The position numbers and the translations under genes were made by a program. Shown piece by piece: positions 1 to 7,339 of a stretch of 64,000 nt of DNA; the first letter of the stretch is position 1, and every line of letters starts with the position of its first letter. Origin of the DNA: Mesobacillus zeae (GTDB taxonomy: Bacteria > Bacillota > Bacilli > Bacillales > Cytobacillaceae); NCBI RefSeq assembly GCF_003570705.1, contig NZ_QWVT01000008.1:186001-250000 (forward strand), written 5' to 3'. Below the pieces are notes generated by a model. The model saw only the letters and a program-made list of their open reading frames with translations. It did not search any database and was not told the DNA's origin.

Positions 1-1
1 A

Positions 2-79
2 ACTAAGAAAGAAAAAGTGGATCCCCGTCTGGCCGGTTTGGCAAATTTCTTTAATCAAAATGATTCATCTGAAGAATGA
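2..79 (+). CDS. ylbN: YceD/DUF177 family protein, C-terminal end (partial)
   Basis: Only the last 25 codons are in the window; the 5' part lies upstream. The visible tail reads KVDPRLAGLANFF followed by an acidic end and a TGA stop. This tail and the position just before rpmF match the YceD/DUF177 (YlbN) family, which almost always precedes the L32 gene in bacteria and is linked to 23S rRNA processing and ribosome assembly. The assignment rests on the short tail and synteny, so the family is likely but no domain can be checked here. Confidence 0.75.
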   Translation, partial: TKKEKVDPRLAGLANFFNQNDSSEE

Positions 80-165
80 GTCACCTGAACAAATGAAACG
101 CGGAGCACCGGCTGATTTGCCGGACTTCATAAACTACCTTAACTCTCTTTAAGGAGGTGGGAAGA

Positions 166-339
166 ATGGCTGTACCATTTAGAAGGACGTCCAAAACTGC
201 GAAAAGAAAACGCCGTACTCATTTTAAATTACAGGTTCCAGGCATGGTTGCATGCCCTAACTGCGGTGAAATGAAACTTGCTCACCGTGTTTGTAAGGAA
301 TGCGGAACATACAAAGGCAAAGAAGTTGTAAACGACTAA
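166..339 (+). CDS. rpmF: 50S ribosomal protein L32
   Basis: A 57-residue basic protein starting [20 protein letters not shown], the classic bL32 N-terminus. It carries a zinc ribbon of the C-x2-C...C-x2-C type ([17 protein letters not shown]), so this is the zinc-binding form of L32. It is a structural protein of the large ribosomal subunit near the peptidyl transferase centre. A strong Shine-Dalgarno sequence (AAGGAGG, 151-157) sets the ATG at 166; a GTG nine bases upstream lies inside this site and is not the start. A perfect-palindrome terminator follows, so the gene ends the ylbN-rpmF unit. Confidence 0.97.
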   Translation: MAVPFRRTSKTAKRKRRTHFKLQVPGMVACPNCGEMKLAHRVCKECGTYKGKEVVND

Positions 340-352
340 TTTCCTTTGAAGA

Positions 353-386
353 AAGCACAGGATGCATGCATCCTGTGCTTTTTTTT
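353..386 (+). terminator. Intrinsic terminator after rpmF
   Basis: A perfect 28-base palindrome (arms AAGCACAGGATGCA and its complement, 353-380) is followed by a run of eight T. It ends the ylbN-rpmF transcript. The downstream 150 bases before the next start hold no clear promoter with both boxes. Confidence 0.93.
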
Positions 387-541
387 GCGTTTATCCATCA
401 ATGGTCATGCAGTATTTTGGGTGAGTGTATCTCTGAATATGGACAAATCATGTTTACCGGGCATTCTTTTAAGCTTTTAAGTTTATGGCAATATTGATAA
501 AATGATAGGAAATGTATACCAGTACCACGAGGGGGAGCAGG

Positions 542-1297
542 ATGGATTCATATACAATCAACATGGAATCAAATGGAATATTGATATTTACAATCAACAG
601 GCCTGAAAAGCGGAATGCTGTTGATTACAAAGTAATGGATGGTCTTTTGGAAGCCATTAAGCTTTGCGAGGATGATAAAGTTAAGGCCCTTGCCGTGACA
701 GGAACGGGAAAGGCATTTTGTTCGGGGGGAGATTTGTCCATTTTTCATGGGCTGATAACAGCCGAAGAAGCAAGGGGGATGCTGTCAAAGATGGCTGGAA
801 TTCTTTACAGGCTGATGATGCTTCCAAAGCCCACAGTTGCAGTGCTGAATGGCACAGCAGTCGGGGGAGGTTGCGAACTGGCATCAGCCTGTGACTTCAG
901 AATAGCAAAAAGGGGAGCCAAAGCAGGTTTTATCCAGGCAGGCCTTGGGATAACGACAGGCTGGGGAGGAGGTACAATCCTTCTGGAGCGTCTTCCAGCT
1001 CCGAAAGCCTTGTCAATGTTGGCAGATGGAATGATACTTTCTTCAGAGGAACTGGAAAATATCGGATTCATTGATCGTGTTTTTGACGGTGGACCTGCAA
1101 ACGCATGCAACGCTTTTCTCGAGAATATACTTAAAAAGGATACAGATGTTTTGAAAGCTTACAAGAACATCCTTATTAGAAAATGGGTTTCCTCTTCTGT
1201 GAAGGAAAGAATAGAGGAAGAAGTCAACCAGTGTGCAATTTTGTGGGAGTCGGATGCCCATCATCAAAAAGTGGCTGAATTTTTTAATAAAAAATAA
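542..1297 (+). CDS. Enoyl-CoA hydratase/isomerase (crotonase) family protein
   Basis: A 251-residue crotonase-fold protein. The oxyanion-hole segments are visible: KAFCSGGDLS around residues 58-66 and NGTAVGGGCELASACDF around 103-119, with Glu112 at the position of the first catalytic glutamate of hydratases. The second catalytic glutamate, in the FGQPE segment of classical enoyl-CoA hydratases, is replaced here (FIQAG, residues 130-134), and a GWGGG motif follows at 140-144. This resembles ethylmalonyl-CoA decarboxylase-like (ECHDC1) members more than true hydratases, which is an inference from motifs. The ATG at 542 follows the purine-rich site GAGGGGGAGCAGG; an in-frame upstream ATG at 512 lacks such a site. 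It lies alone between rpmF and ylbO. Substrate is not certain. Confidence 0.85.
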   Translation: MDSYTINMESNGILIFTINRPEKRNAVDYKVMDGLLEAIKLCEDDKVKALAVTGTGKAFCSGGDLSIFHGLITAEEARGMLSKMAGILYRLMMLPKPTVAVLNGTAVGGGCELASACDFRIAKRGAKAGFIQAGLGITTGWGGGTILLERLPAPKALSMLADGMILSSEELENIGFIDRVFDGGPANACNAFLENILKKDTDVLKAYKNILIRKWVSSSVKERIEEEVNQCAILWESDAHHQKVAEFFNKK

Positions 1298-1382
1298 AAA
1301 TAGCTGCTGCCGGCACGAACTCATTCTATCTTTCCTACTAGATGCATAGGATTCAATAAAAAACACTAGGAGGAATAAACTG

Positions 1383-1988
1383 ATGACTTTAACCCGCCAG
1401 GATGCATGGACTCAGGATGAAGATTTGTTGCTTGCAGAAACGGTGCTGCGCCATATAAGGGATGGCGGCACTCAACTAAAGGCTTTTGAAGAGGTTGGAA
1501 AGCGACTGTCCAGGACAGCTGCAGCTTGCGGTTTCCGCTGGAACTCCTTTGTAAGGAAACAATTCCAATCAGGTATTGAATTAGCCAAGAAGCATAGAAA
1601 AGAATTAAAGAAAACAGACAAGAAACAGGAAAAATCCGAAACATCTCGGCAGGAAACTTCAATCAAGGAGGAAACAGCCGTAAGAGAACTCAGCCTGCAA
1701 GAAGTGAAATCCTATTTGGATGGGCTTTATGAGCGGGCAGAAAATATAGGCGGAGAGAAAAAAGCAATTGAGCAGTATGAATTCCGAATTAAGGACCTTG
1801 AACGCCAAATCTATTACTTGTCTGCTGAAAATGAAAAGCTTGAGAATGAATTAAATACAATTGAAAGAGACCACCGAGCAATGGTTGAAATTATGGAGCG
1901 GGCGATGAAAATGGTTGGCCAGAAGGATGAAGCGAAAGAAAGAGAATTACAGCTGCAGACGGCAGCCAGTAGCCCGAATGAAAAATAA
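1383..1988 (+). CDS. ylbO: RsfA-family prespore-type transcriptional regulator
   Basis: A 201-residue protein with an N-terminal Myb/SANT-like DNA-binding region (roughly residues 5-60, with [16 protein letters not shown] and [18 protein letters not shown]) and a C-terminal coiled coil (about 105-190) rich in Glu and Lys. This is the architecture of RsfA, a regulator of sigma-F dependent genes in the Bacillus forespore, and of its paralogue YlbO, which occupies this chromosomal position. The start at 1383 follows AGGAGG with good spacing. It converges on ylbP and shares a bidirectional terminator with it. Which paralogue it corresponds to is judged by position only. Confidence 0.85.
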   Translation: MTLTRQDAWTQDEDLLLAETVLRHIRDGGTQLKAFEEVGKRLSRTAAACGFRWNSFVRKQFQSGIELAKKHRKELKKTDKKQEKSETSRQETSIKEETAVRELSLQEVKSYLDGLYERAENIGGEKKAIEQYEFRIKDLERQIYYLSAENEKLENELNTIERDHRAMVEIMERAMKMVGQKDEAKERELQLQTAASSPNEK

Positions 1989-1994
1989 TCATCA

Positions 1995-2028
1995 AAAATC
2001 GCCCGCGGACTGCACCGCGGGCGATTTT
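1995..2028. terminator. Bidirectional terminator between ylbO and ylbP
   Basis: GC-rich inverted repeat (AAAATCGCCCGCGG, six-base loop, complement) flanked by A-run on the left and T-run on the right, so it can terminate both the plus-strand ylbO and minus-strand ylbP transcripts. Confidence 0.92.
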
Positions 2029-2048
2029 AAAATTAAGTATTCTTCAAA

Positions 2049-2522
2049 TCAATGAACTTGTTCAGTTACGCCTGCCGGATACCATACAAGCGGGTTCTCT
2101 CCCTTGTCCCGTTCAACCTCATAGGTTGCAGGCGTAAAGCCAAGTGCTGTCCAAAAATCAAATGAGCGAATTCTGGAATTCGTCTTAATAGGGAGCCCGA
2201 AGCTTTTTGCAAATTCGACAAGGGCTTTGCCATATCCTTTTCTCTGATAGTCCGGAAGGACTTCCAGCTTCCAAAGCTCCAAGTAATCCTGAGGCGGAGC
2301 GAAATAACGGTCAAATTTAGATTGGATTGTGTAAAGGCTCATCCTTGCTACGAGTTTATCACCAAAATAAATCCCATAAAACGGCGAGTTGCTATCATTT
2401 TCAATAATATTGGCTTCCAAGTCCTCAATCATGGATAATTCCTGGTGCCCATATTCCTTGAACTTCTTAAATTCCTCTAGGGTTTTGTAATTAATTTTAA
2501 GTTTTTCCACTTTATGCTCCAT
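2049..2522 (-). CDS. ylbP: GNAT-family N-acetyltransferase YlbP
   Basis: A 157-residue acetyltransferase-fold protein. The acetyl-CoA binding motif A is visible as LEVLPDYQRKGYGKALVEFAKSFG in two parts (LEVLPDYQRKGYGK, then ALVEFA), with the R-x2-G-x-G signature as QRKGYG. The N-terminus (KVEKLKINYKTLEEFKKFKE) matches the YlbP family found next to ylbO and panE. The substrate is unknown. Two in-frame ATGs lie 6 bases apart; the second (first base at 2522) has AGGGGG six bases upstream and is preferred, while for the first (2528) this site would directly abut the start. The gene is divergent from the carboxylase cassette, with a 200-base intergenic region between them. Confidence 0.87.
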   Translation of the reverse strand: MEHKVEKLKINYKTLEEFKKFKEYGHQELSMIEDLEANIIENDSNSPFYGIYFGDKLVARMSLYTIQSKFDRYFAPPQDYLELWKLEVLPDYQRKGYGKALVEFAKSFGLPIKTNSRIRSFDFWTALGFTPATYEVERDKGENPLVWYPAGVTEQVH

Positions 2523-2635
2523 GTCCATCCCCCTGTGCTGCTGTCACCTGTCTTTCAAGCAGGTGCAAGAAAGGCAGGTAGCATTATTTTTTGTCTATAA
2601 AGTTTATTATATCAAAAAATTCTGCCTATAAATAT

Positions 2636-2649
2636 AGTAAACGTTTTCA
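2636..2649 (+). promoter_or_regulatory. Candidate CcpA catabolite-responsive element (cre)
   Basis: AGTAAACGTTTTCA matches the cre consensus TGNAANCGNWNNCA at every fixed position but the first. It lies 76 bases before the start of the carboxylase cassette, in the divergent region with ylbP. A weak sigma-A-like -10 (TAGAAT, 2679-2684) lies downstream. If used, glucose would repress the cassette through CcpA. This is a motif match only. Confidence 0.45.
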
Positions 2650-2724
2650 TTTTTTTGCAGGAAATATACAGAATATTGTAGAATTTTATATATGAACATA
2701 GTTTTTTTAGAAAGGGGAAAAAGC

Positions 2725-4068
2725 GTGCAAAGAATTTTGATTGCCAACAGGGGAGAAATTGCGCTTCGCATCATCCGGACTTGCCGGGCCATGGGAATAG
2801 AAACGATTGCCGTGTTTTCGGATGCTGATAAGGACCTGCCTTACGTCAAAGAGGCGGATACAGCTTTCCGGATTGGAGAACCGCCTGTACAAAAATCCTA
2901 TTTGAACAGCAGCATGCTCATTGAAATAGCCAAAAGGGAAAAAGCGGATGCTATCCATCCAGGATACGGATTTCTATCCGAGAATGCGGGATTTGCCAGG
3001 GAAGTAATTGAAAATGGCTTGATTTTCATTGGGCCTTCGCCGAAAACAATTGAAGCGATGGGGGACAAGATCATTGCACGAAAAACAATGGAAAAAGCAG
3101 GAGTTCCCGTAGTTCCGGGAAGCGGCGGCGGGGTATCCTCCCTTGAGGAAGCTGTTTTGCTGGCCGGGGAAATCGGATACCCTGTTATGCTTAAAGCAAG
3201 CGGCGGAGGCGGAGGCATTGGCATGGTGCGCTGTGAAAATGAGCAGGCGCTCAACAGTCAATACCAGTCTACCAAAGCCCGGGCCAAAGCATACTTCGGC
3301 TCGGAAGATGTGTTCATCGAAAAGTATATTGCTGATGCTCGTCATATTGAAGTTCAAATCTTCGGAGATTCTGAAGGCAATGCTGTCCACCTTTTTGAAC
3401 GGGACTGCTCTATTCAAAGAAGGCATCAAAAAGTGGTAGAAGAGGCACCTTCACCGTCATTGTCGGCTGAGGCAAGAGAGAACCTGTACAGGACTGCTCT
3501 TTCAGCGGCAAAAGCAGTGGATTATGTAAATGCCGGGACCGTGGAGTTCATTGTGGATTCAGAAGAAAATTTCTATTTCCTTGAAATGAATACAAGACTG
3601 CAGGTGGAACATCCGGTGACAGAAGTCATTACAGGTCTTGACCTGGTTGAGTGGCAAATACTTGTCGCACAAGGAGATAAACTTCCGCTAACACAGGAAG
3701 AGATAACACGAAAAGGTGCAGCGGTGGAATTCCGGCTCTATGCTGAAGATCCAGTTTCATTTTTCCCGTCACCTGGAACCCTTTCAGAGTTCAGATGGGA
3801 AGCTGACGATGTCGTAAGGATTGACACTGGTTATAGGGAAGGGAATGCTGTCACGCCTTTTTATGACCCAATGATCGCCAAAATAATTGTTTCAGGCGAT
3901 GACCGCAATGAAGCCATTGCGTCTGCCCGCCAATTTTTTCAAGGTCTGAAAATTGAGGGGCTTAAATCCAACGCCCCGGTTTTTAGGGAACTATTGCACG
4001 AGGAAGCTTTTCTGTCGGGTAAATATTCGACATCGTATTTAAATTCAGTCAAGAAGGCAGCGAAATAG
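2725..4068 (+). CDS. Biotin carboxylase subunit of an acyl-CoA carboxylase
   Basis: A 447-residue biotin carboxylase of the AccC/PccA class, which uses ATP and bicarbonate to carboxylate biotin. The N-terminal domain begins QRILIANRGEIALRIIRTCR, the ATP-grasp domain has the glycine-rich loop ASGGGGGIGM, and the active-site segment FLEMNTRLQVEHPVTE is intact. Unlike long PccA/MccA chains it has no fused biotinyl domain; that is a separate 70-residue protein encoded next. The start is the GTG at 2725, preceded by GAAAGGGG; an in-frame ATG at 2692 lacks a site and precedes the conserved N-terminus. It heads a three-gene cassette with the biotin carrier and carboxyltransferase. It is probably not the housekeeping AccC, given the PccB-type partner. 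Confidence 0.93.
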   Translation: MQRILIANRGEIALRIIRTCRAMGIETIAVFSDADKDLPYVKEADTAFRIGEPPVQKSYLNSSMLIEIAKREKADAIHPGYGFLSENAGFAREVIENGLIFIGPSPKTIEAMGDKIIARKTMEKAGVPVVPGSGGGVSSLEEAVLLAGEIGYPVMLKASGGGGGIGMVRCENEQALNSQYQSTKARAKAYFGSEDVFIEKYIADARHIEVQIFGDSEGNAVHLFERDCSIQRRHQKVVEEAPSPSLSAEARENLYRTALSAAKAVDYVNAGTVEFIVDSEENFYFLEMNTRLQVEHPVTEVITGLDLVEWQILVAQGDKLPLTQEEITRKGAAVEFRLYAEDPVSFFPSPGTLSEFRWEADDVVRIDTGYREGNAVTPFYDPMIAKIIVSGDDRNEAIASARQFFQGLKIEGLKSNAPVFRELLHEEAFLSGKYSTSYLNSVKKAAK

Positions 4069-4081
4069 GAGGAGCAGGAAT

Positions 4082-4294
4082 ATGAAAACAATTACAGCAG
4101 CAATGGCAGGAACGGTACTTAATATCATGGTAAGTACAGGGGATGAAGTGGCGGAAGGCCAGGAAGTCATGATGATTGAATCAATGAAAATGGAAATCCC
4201 TGTCGAGGGCGCAATGTCCGGGAAAGTTGGAGAAGTTAAGGTGAACATCGGAGATTTTGTAAATGAGGGCGATGTCCTCATCGTAATTGAATAA
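4082..4294 (+). CDS. Biotin/lipoyl attachment domain carrier protein
   Basis: A 70-residue stand-alone biotinyl domain. The biotinylation motif ESMKMEIPV is present, with the central Lys (about residue 40) as the acceptor of biotin. It shuttles carboxybiotin between the biotin carboxylase encoded upstream and the carboxyltransferase downstream. Its length matches the YngHB-type small carrier and not the 150-residue AccB with its long N-terminal linker. AGGAGG lies just before the ATG. It is 13 bases after the carboxylase stop and 16 bases before the next start. Confidence 0.93.
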   Translation: MKTITAAMAGTVLNIMVSTGDEVAEGQEVMMIESMKMEIPVEGAMSGKVGEVKVNIGDFVNEGDVLIVIE

Positions 4295-4310
4295 GAGCAG
4301 GAGGGGAAAT

Positions 4311-5852
4311 ATGACAACAGCTAAAACTTTAACAGATGCTTTGCTGGAGAAAAAAGAAAAAATCGAGGCAGGCGGCCATCCGAAGTATCATGAAAAGCTT
4401 AAAACCCAAAACAAACTCTTTGTCCGTGATCGGCTGGAACTGCTGTTTGACGGAGGTGTCTACGAAGAAGACGGGAAATTTGCAAATTTCATGGCGGGAG
4501 ATCTCCCGGCAGATGGAGTTGTAACCGCGATTGGAAAGGTTGGAGGACAGACGGTTTGCGTAATGGCGAACGACTCCACAATTAAGGCTGGATCATGGGG
4601 TGCAAGGACTGTCGAGAAAATCATCAGAATCCAGGAAACTGCAGAAAAGCTAAAAGTGCCGCTTCTTTATCTTGTTGATTCAGCAGGTGCCAGAATCACC
4701 GACCAGTTGGAAATGTTCCCGAACAGGCGTGGTGCAGGCAAGATATTTTATAACCAGGTAAAGCTGTCGGGAATGATTCCGCAGGTTTGCCTTCTGTTTG
4801 GTCCTTCTGCGGCTGGCGGTGCATATATTCCTGCGTTTTGTGACATTGTCATCATGGTGGACCAAAATGCTTCCATGTACCTTGGCTCGCCAAGAATGGC
4901 TGAAAAGGTGATAGGGGAGAAAGTGACGCTTGAAGAAATGGGTGGAGCTAGAATGCATTGTTCCGTCAGCGGCTGTGGGGATTTGCTGGCATACAGCGAA
5001 GAGGAAGCGATAGAGGCAGCAAAAAAATATCTGCAATTTTTCCCTGGAAACTACAAGGAAAAGCCGCCTGTTGTTGAAGCGTCTGCTCCCGCTGCGGGCA
5101 GGGCGCTAGACGACGTTATTCCTTTAAACCAAAATGCTCCATTCGATATGTATGAATGCATTGATACCTTGATTGATGAGGGCAGTTTCTTTGAAATCAA
5201 GAAGTTGTTTGCCCCTGAGTTGATTACAGGACTTGCCCGTATGGACGGAAAGCCTGTCGGAATTATTGCCAATCAGCCAAAAGTAAAGGGTGGAGTCCTG
5301 TTTGTTGATTCAGCGGATAAAGCCGCTAAATTCATTCAGCTTTGTGATGCTTTCCATATTCCGCTCTTGTTTCTTGCTGATGTCCCGGGTTTTATGATTG
5401 GGACAAAAGTGGAGCGTGCCGGCATCATTCGGCATGGCGCAAAGCTGATCGCAGCAATGAGTTCAGCTACGGTGCCGAAGATTTCTGTTATTGTGCGGAA
5501 AGCATATGGAGCAGGCCTCTATGCGATGGCAGGCCCTGCATTTGAACCTGACTGCTGCATCGCTCTCCCGACTGCCCAAATTGCAGTCATGGGTCCTGAA
5601 GCTGCAGTAAATGCAGTTTACAGCAATAAAATCAATGAAATAGAAGACCCTAAAGAAAAAATAGCCTTCATCCAGGAAAAACATCAGGAATATAAGGAGC
5701 ATATTGATATTTACCGTCTGGCTTCCGAGCTAATCGTTGATGATATCGTGCTTCCATCCGAACTCCGGGCAGAGCTTATTGAAAGGTTTGCCCTTTACTC
5801 AACGAAGGAATTGGGGTTCGGCAACCGGAAGCATCCCGTTTATCCGGTGTAA
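4311..5852 (+). CDS. Acyl-CoA carboxylase carboxyltransferase subunit (PccB/MccB/YngE-type)
   Basis: A 513-residue fused alpha/beta carboxyltransferase of the propionyl-/methylcrotonyl-CoA carboxylase family, transferring the carboxyl from carboxybiotin to an acyl-CoA. Both crotonase-like halves are present: an N-terminal one with LVDSAGARITDQ and FGPSAAGGAYIP, and a C-terminal one with FLADVPGFMIGTKVE and RKAYGAGLYAMAG. The length fits the single-chain family and not AccD or AccA alone. The residue used to separate acetyl- from propionyl-specific enzymes falls in the AYGAGLYAM segment, whose form does not settle the substrate. The ATG at 4311 follows GGAGGGG; a TTG at 4287 overlapping the carrier gene is rejected. 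Likely roles are branched-chain or odd-chain acyl-CoA metabolism. Confidence 0.92.
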   Translation: MTTAKTLTDALLEKKEKIEAGGHPKYHEKLKTQNKLFVRDRLELLFDGGVYEEDGKFANFMAGDLPADGVVTAIGKVGGQTVCVMANDSTIKAGSWGARTVEKIIRIQETAEKLKVPLLYLVDSAGARITDQLEMFPNRRGAGKIFYNQVKLSGMIPQVCLLFGPSAAGGAYIPAFCDIVIMVDQNASMYLGSPRMAEKVIGEKVTLEEMGGARMHCSVSGCGDLLAYSEEEAIEAAKKYLQFFPGNYKEKPPVVEASAPAAGRALDDVIPLNQNAPFDMYECIDTLIDEGSFFEIKKLFAPELITGLARMDGKPVGIIANQPKVKGGVLFVDSADKAAKFIQLCDAFHIPLLFLADVPGFMIGTKVERAGIIRHGAKLIAAMSSATVPKISVIVRKAYGAGLYAMAGPAFEPDCCIALPTAQIAVMGPEAAVNAVYSNKINEIEDPKEKIAFIQEKHQEYKEHIDIYRLASELIVDDIVLPSELRAELIERFALYSTKELGFGNRKHPVYPV

Positions 5853-5865
5853 GGACAACATAAGA

Positions 5866-5894
5866 CAGCAGCCTGTAACGGCTGCTGTTTTTTT
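5866..5894 (+). terminator. Intrinsic terminator after the carboxylase cassette
   Basis: Stem CAGCAGCC / GGCTGCTG with a six-base loop and an eight-T run. It ends the three-gene cassette. Confidence 0.93.
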
Positions 5895-5903
5895 ATGAGA
5901 CAG

Positions 5904-5934
5904 TTTACAAACAATCCTGTTTTTCTGATAAAAT
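5904..5934 (+). promoter_or_regulatory. Candidate sigma-A promoter of panE
   Basis: TTTACA, 19-base spacer, TAAAAT with an extended -10 TG (TGATAAAAT, 5926-5934). The spacer is longer than ideal but the TG element can compensate. It lies between the cassette terminator and the panE start. Confidence 0.45.
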
Positions 5935-5963
5935 ATGACTAAAGAAGGAATCGGGGGAATAGG

Positions 5964-6866
5964 ATGGAAATCGCAGTTATTGGCGGCGGGTCGATTGGCT
6001 TGCTGTTTTCATATTATTTAGGCCGAAAGAACCGAGTCACCGTCTATACTAGAACCGAAGGACAATCAGAGGCAATCAGGGCTAATGGAATCCATCTATT
6101 GAAAAAAGGTTGTGACTTTCGGGCGGGAGTAAATGCTGCCCCATTAGAAAAATGGACTGGAAGGGAAGAACTGACAATCCTTGCAGTTAAACAATATCAG
6201 CTTCAATCTGTACTCAATTCAGTCGCTGAAAGAATGCCGGGGGATGCTTCTTTGATGTTTCTGCAAAATGGCATGGGACACGTAAAATGGCTTTCGGAGC
6301 TTCCTGTGAAAAATATTTATATTGGTTCTGTTGAGCATGGAGCTATGGCTATTGGTGATCATTCGGTTTCCCATAACGGAATCGGAGTAACGAGGGTGGC
6401 TGTCTATAAGGGTGAGGCAGGGCCGATTAAACACTTTACCGAGATGGAACTTGTCGATTTCCCTGTTGAAATGGCTGACGATTTCCGCTCAGTTTTGATT
6501 GGTAAGCTTGTAGTGAATGCAGTGATCAATCCCTTGACAGCTGCTTTTCAAGTCAGAAATGGCGAGTTGCTGGATAATCCGTTTTTTTATGAAATCTTTA
6601 AGGATCTTTTTTCTGAAGTAGCAATGGCACTCCGGCTTGAGGATAAAGAAAAACATTTCGCAAATATTGTTTCCGTTTGCCGAAAAACCTCGGCAAATAG
6701 TTCATCTATGCTGAAGGATATTGAAGCTGGAAGGCAGACGGAAATAGATGGAATTCTTGGATATATTTTAGAAGAGGCTGAAGGACAAAATATTGATACT
6801 CCTATTATCAGAACTTACTTTCGCCATATCAAGGGAAAGGAGTTTCAGCGGGGGGCGAGTATATGA
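5964..6866 (+). CDS. panE: 2-Dehydropantoate 2-reductase
   Basis: A 300-residue ketopantoate reductase of the YlbQ group, which reduces 2-dehydropantoate to pantoate with NADPH in pantothenate and coenzyme A synthesis. The Rossmann start IAVIGGGSIGLLFSYYLG carries the GxGxxG-type dinucleotide loop, and KLVVNAVINPLTAAF around residue 175 matches the catalytic lysine-asparagine segment of the C-terminal domain. The ATG follows GGGGGAATAGG. It shares the overlap ATGA with the DUF3397 gene, so the two are translated together. In Bacillus this position is ylbQ; a second, more important panE-type gene may exist elsewhere in such genomes. Confidence 0.92.
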   Translation: MEIAVIGGGSIGLLFSYYLGRKNRVTVYTRTEGQSEAIRANGIHLLKKGCDFRAGVNAAPLEKWTGREELTILAVKQYQLQSVLNSVAERMPGDASLMFLQNGMGHVKWLSELPVKNIYIGSVEHGAMAIGDHSVSHNGIGVTRVAVYKGEAGPIKHFTEMELVDFPVEMADDFRSVLIGKLVVNAVINPLTAAFQVRNGELLDNPFFYEIFKDLFSEVAMALRLEDKEKHFANIVSVCRKTSANSSSMLKDIEAGRQTEIDGILGYILEEAEGQNIDTPIIRTYFRHIKGKEFQRGASI

Positions 6867-7252
6867 AGGATTTTCTTTCGGGAACTGCAGCAGTACTTGT
6901 TACTATTCCGCTGGCGGGCTATCTTCTGGTTTTTGTCTTATGCAAGCAGATAACCCGAAACCATCGTAAATCTGTCAAACTCGCGATAGATGCCTGCACA
7001 TTTTTATTGATTCTGGCCGTCCACTTTTTAATCATGACCATTTGGGGGAAGTCATATTTATGGATGATTGTACTCACTCTATTGGTCATCGGTTTCCTGT
7101 TTGTTCTAATGAATTGGAAGTACCGGCAGGAGGTCGAGTTCAGAAGAATATTCAAGGGCTTTTGGCGATTCAATTTTTTGCTGTTTTTATTTGCGTATAT
7201 TTTTCTTATCCTTTTTGGTTTGTTTCAGCGGATTGCATGGCTGGCAGCATAG
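6863..7252 (+). CDS. DUF3397 family membrane protein
   Basis: A 129-residue hydrophobic protein with four predicted transmembrane segments (about residues 8-26, 44-62, 66-84 and 104-124) and few charged residues between them. Size, topology and place between panE and bshC match the DUF3397 family of Bacillaceae, whose function is unknown. Its start overlaps the panE stop (ATGA) and a GGGGG-type site precedes it inside panE. No catalytic motif is visible. Confidence 0.8.
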   Translation: MKDFLSGTAAVLVTIPLAGYLLVFVLCKQITRNHRKSVKLAIDACTFLLILAVHFLIMTIWGKSYLWMIVLTLLVIGFLFVLMNWKYRQEVEFRRIFKGFWRFNFLLFLFAYIFLILFGLFQRIAWLAA

Positions 7253-7287
7253 TATTATGCAACTTTTTTTCTTTTCAAATGCAACAA

Positions 7288-7296
7288 TGCTATACT
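7288..7296 (+). promoter_or_regulatory. Candidate extended -10 promoter of bshC
   Basis: TGCTATACT is an extended -10 element 44 bases before the bshC ATG; the -35 region is T-rich without a good TTGACA. It suggests bshC has its own transcript after panE-DUF3397. Confidence 0.45.
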
Positions 7297-7339
7297 CATG
7301 TAGAGTCAAAAACGCTTACCGGAAAGGAAGTACATATGA

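Noticed and set aside
93-152. 19-codon ORF between ylbN and rpmF
   Set aside because: No Shine-Dalgarno sequence before its ATG, and its stop overlaps the rpmF ribosome site; no sign of selection as protein.
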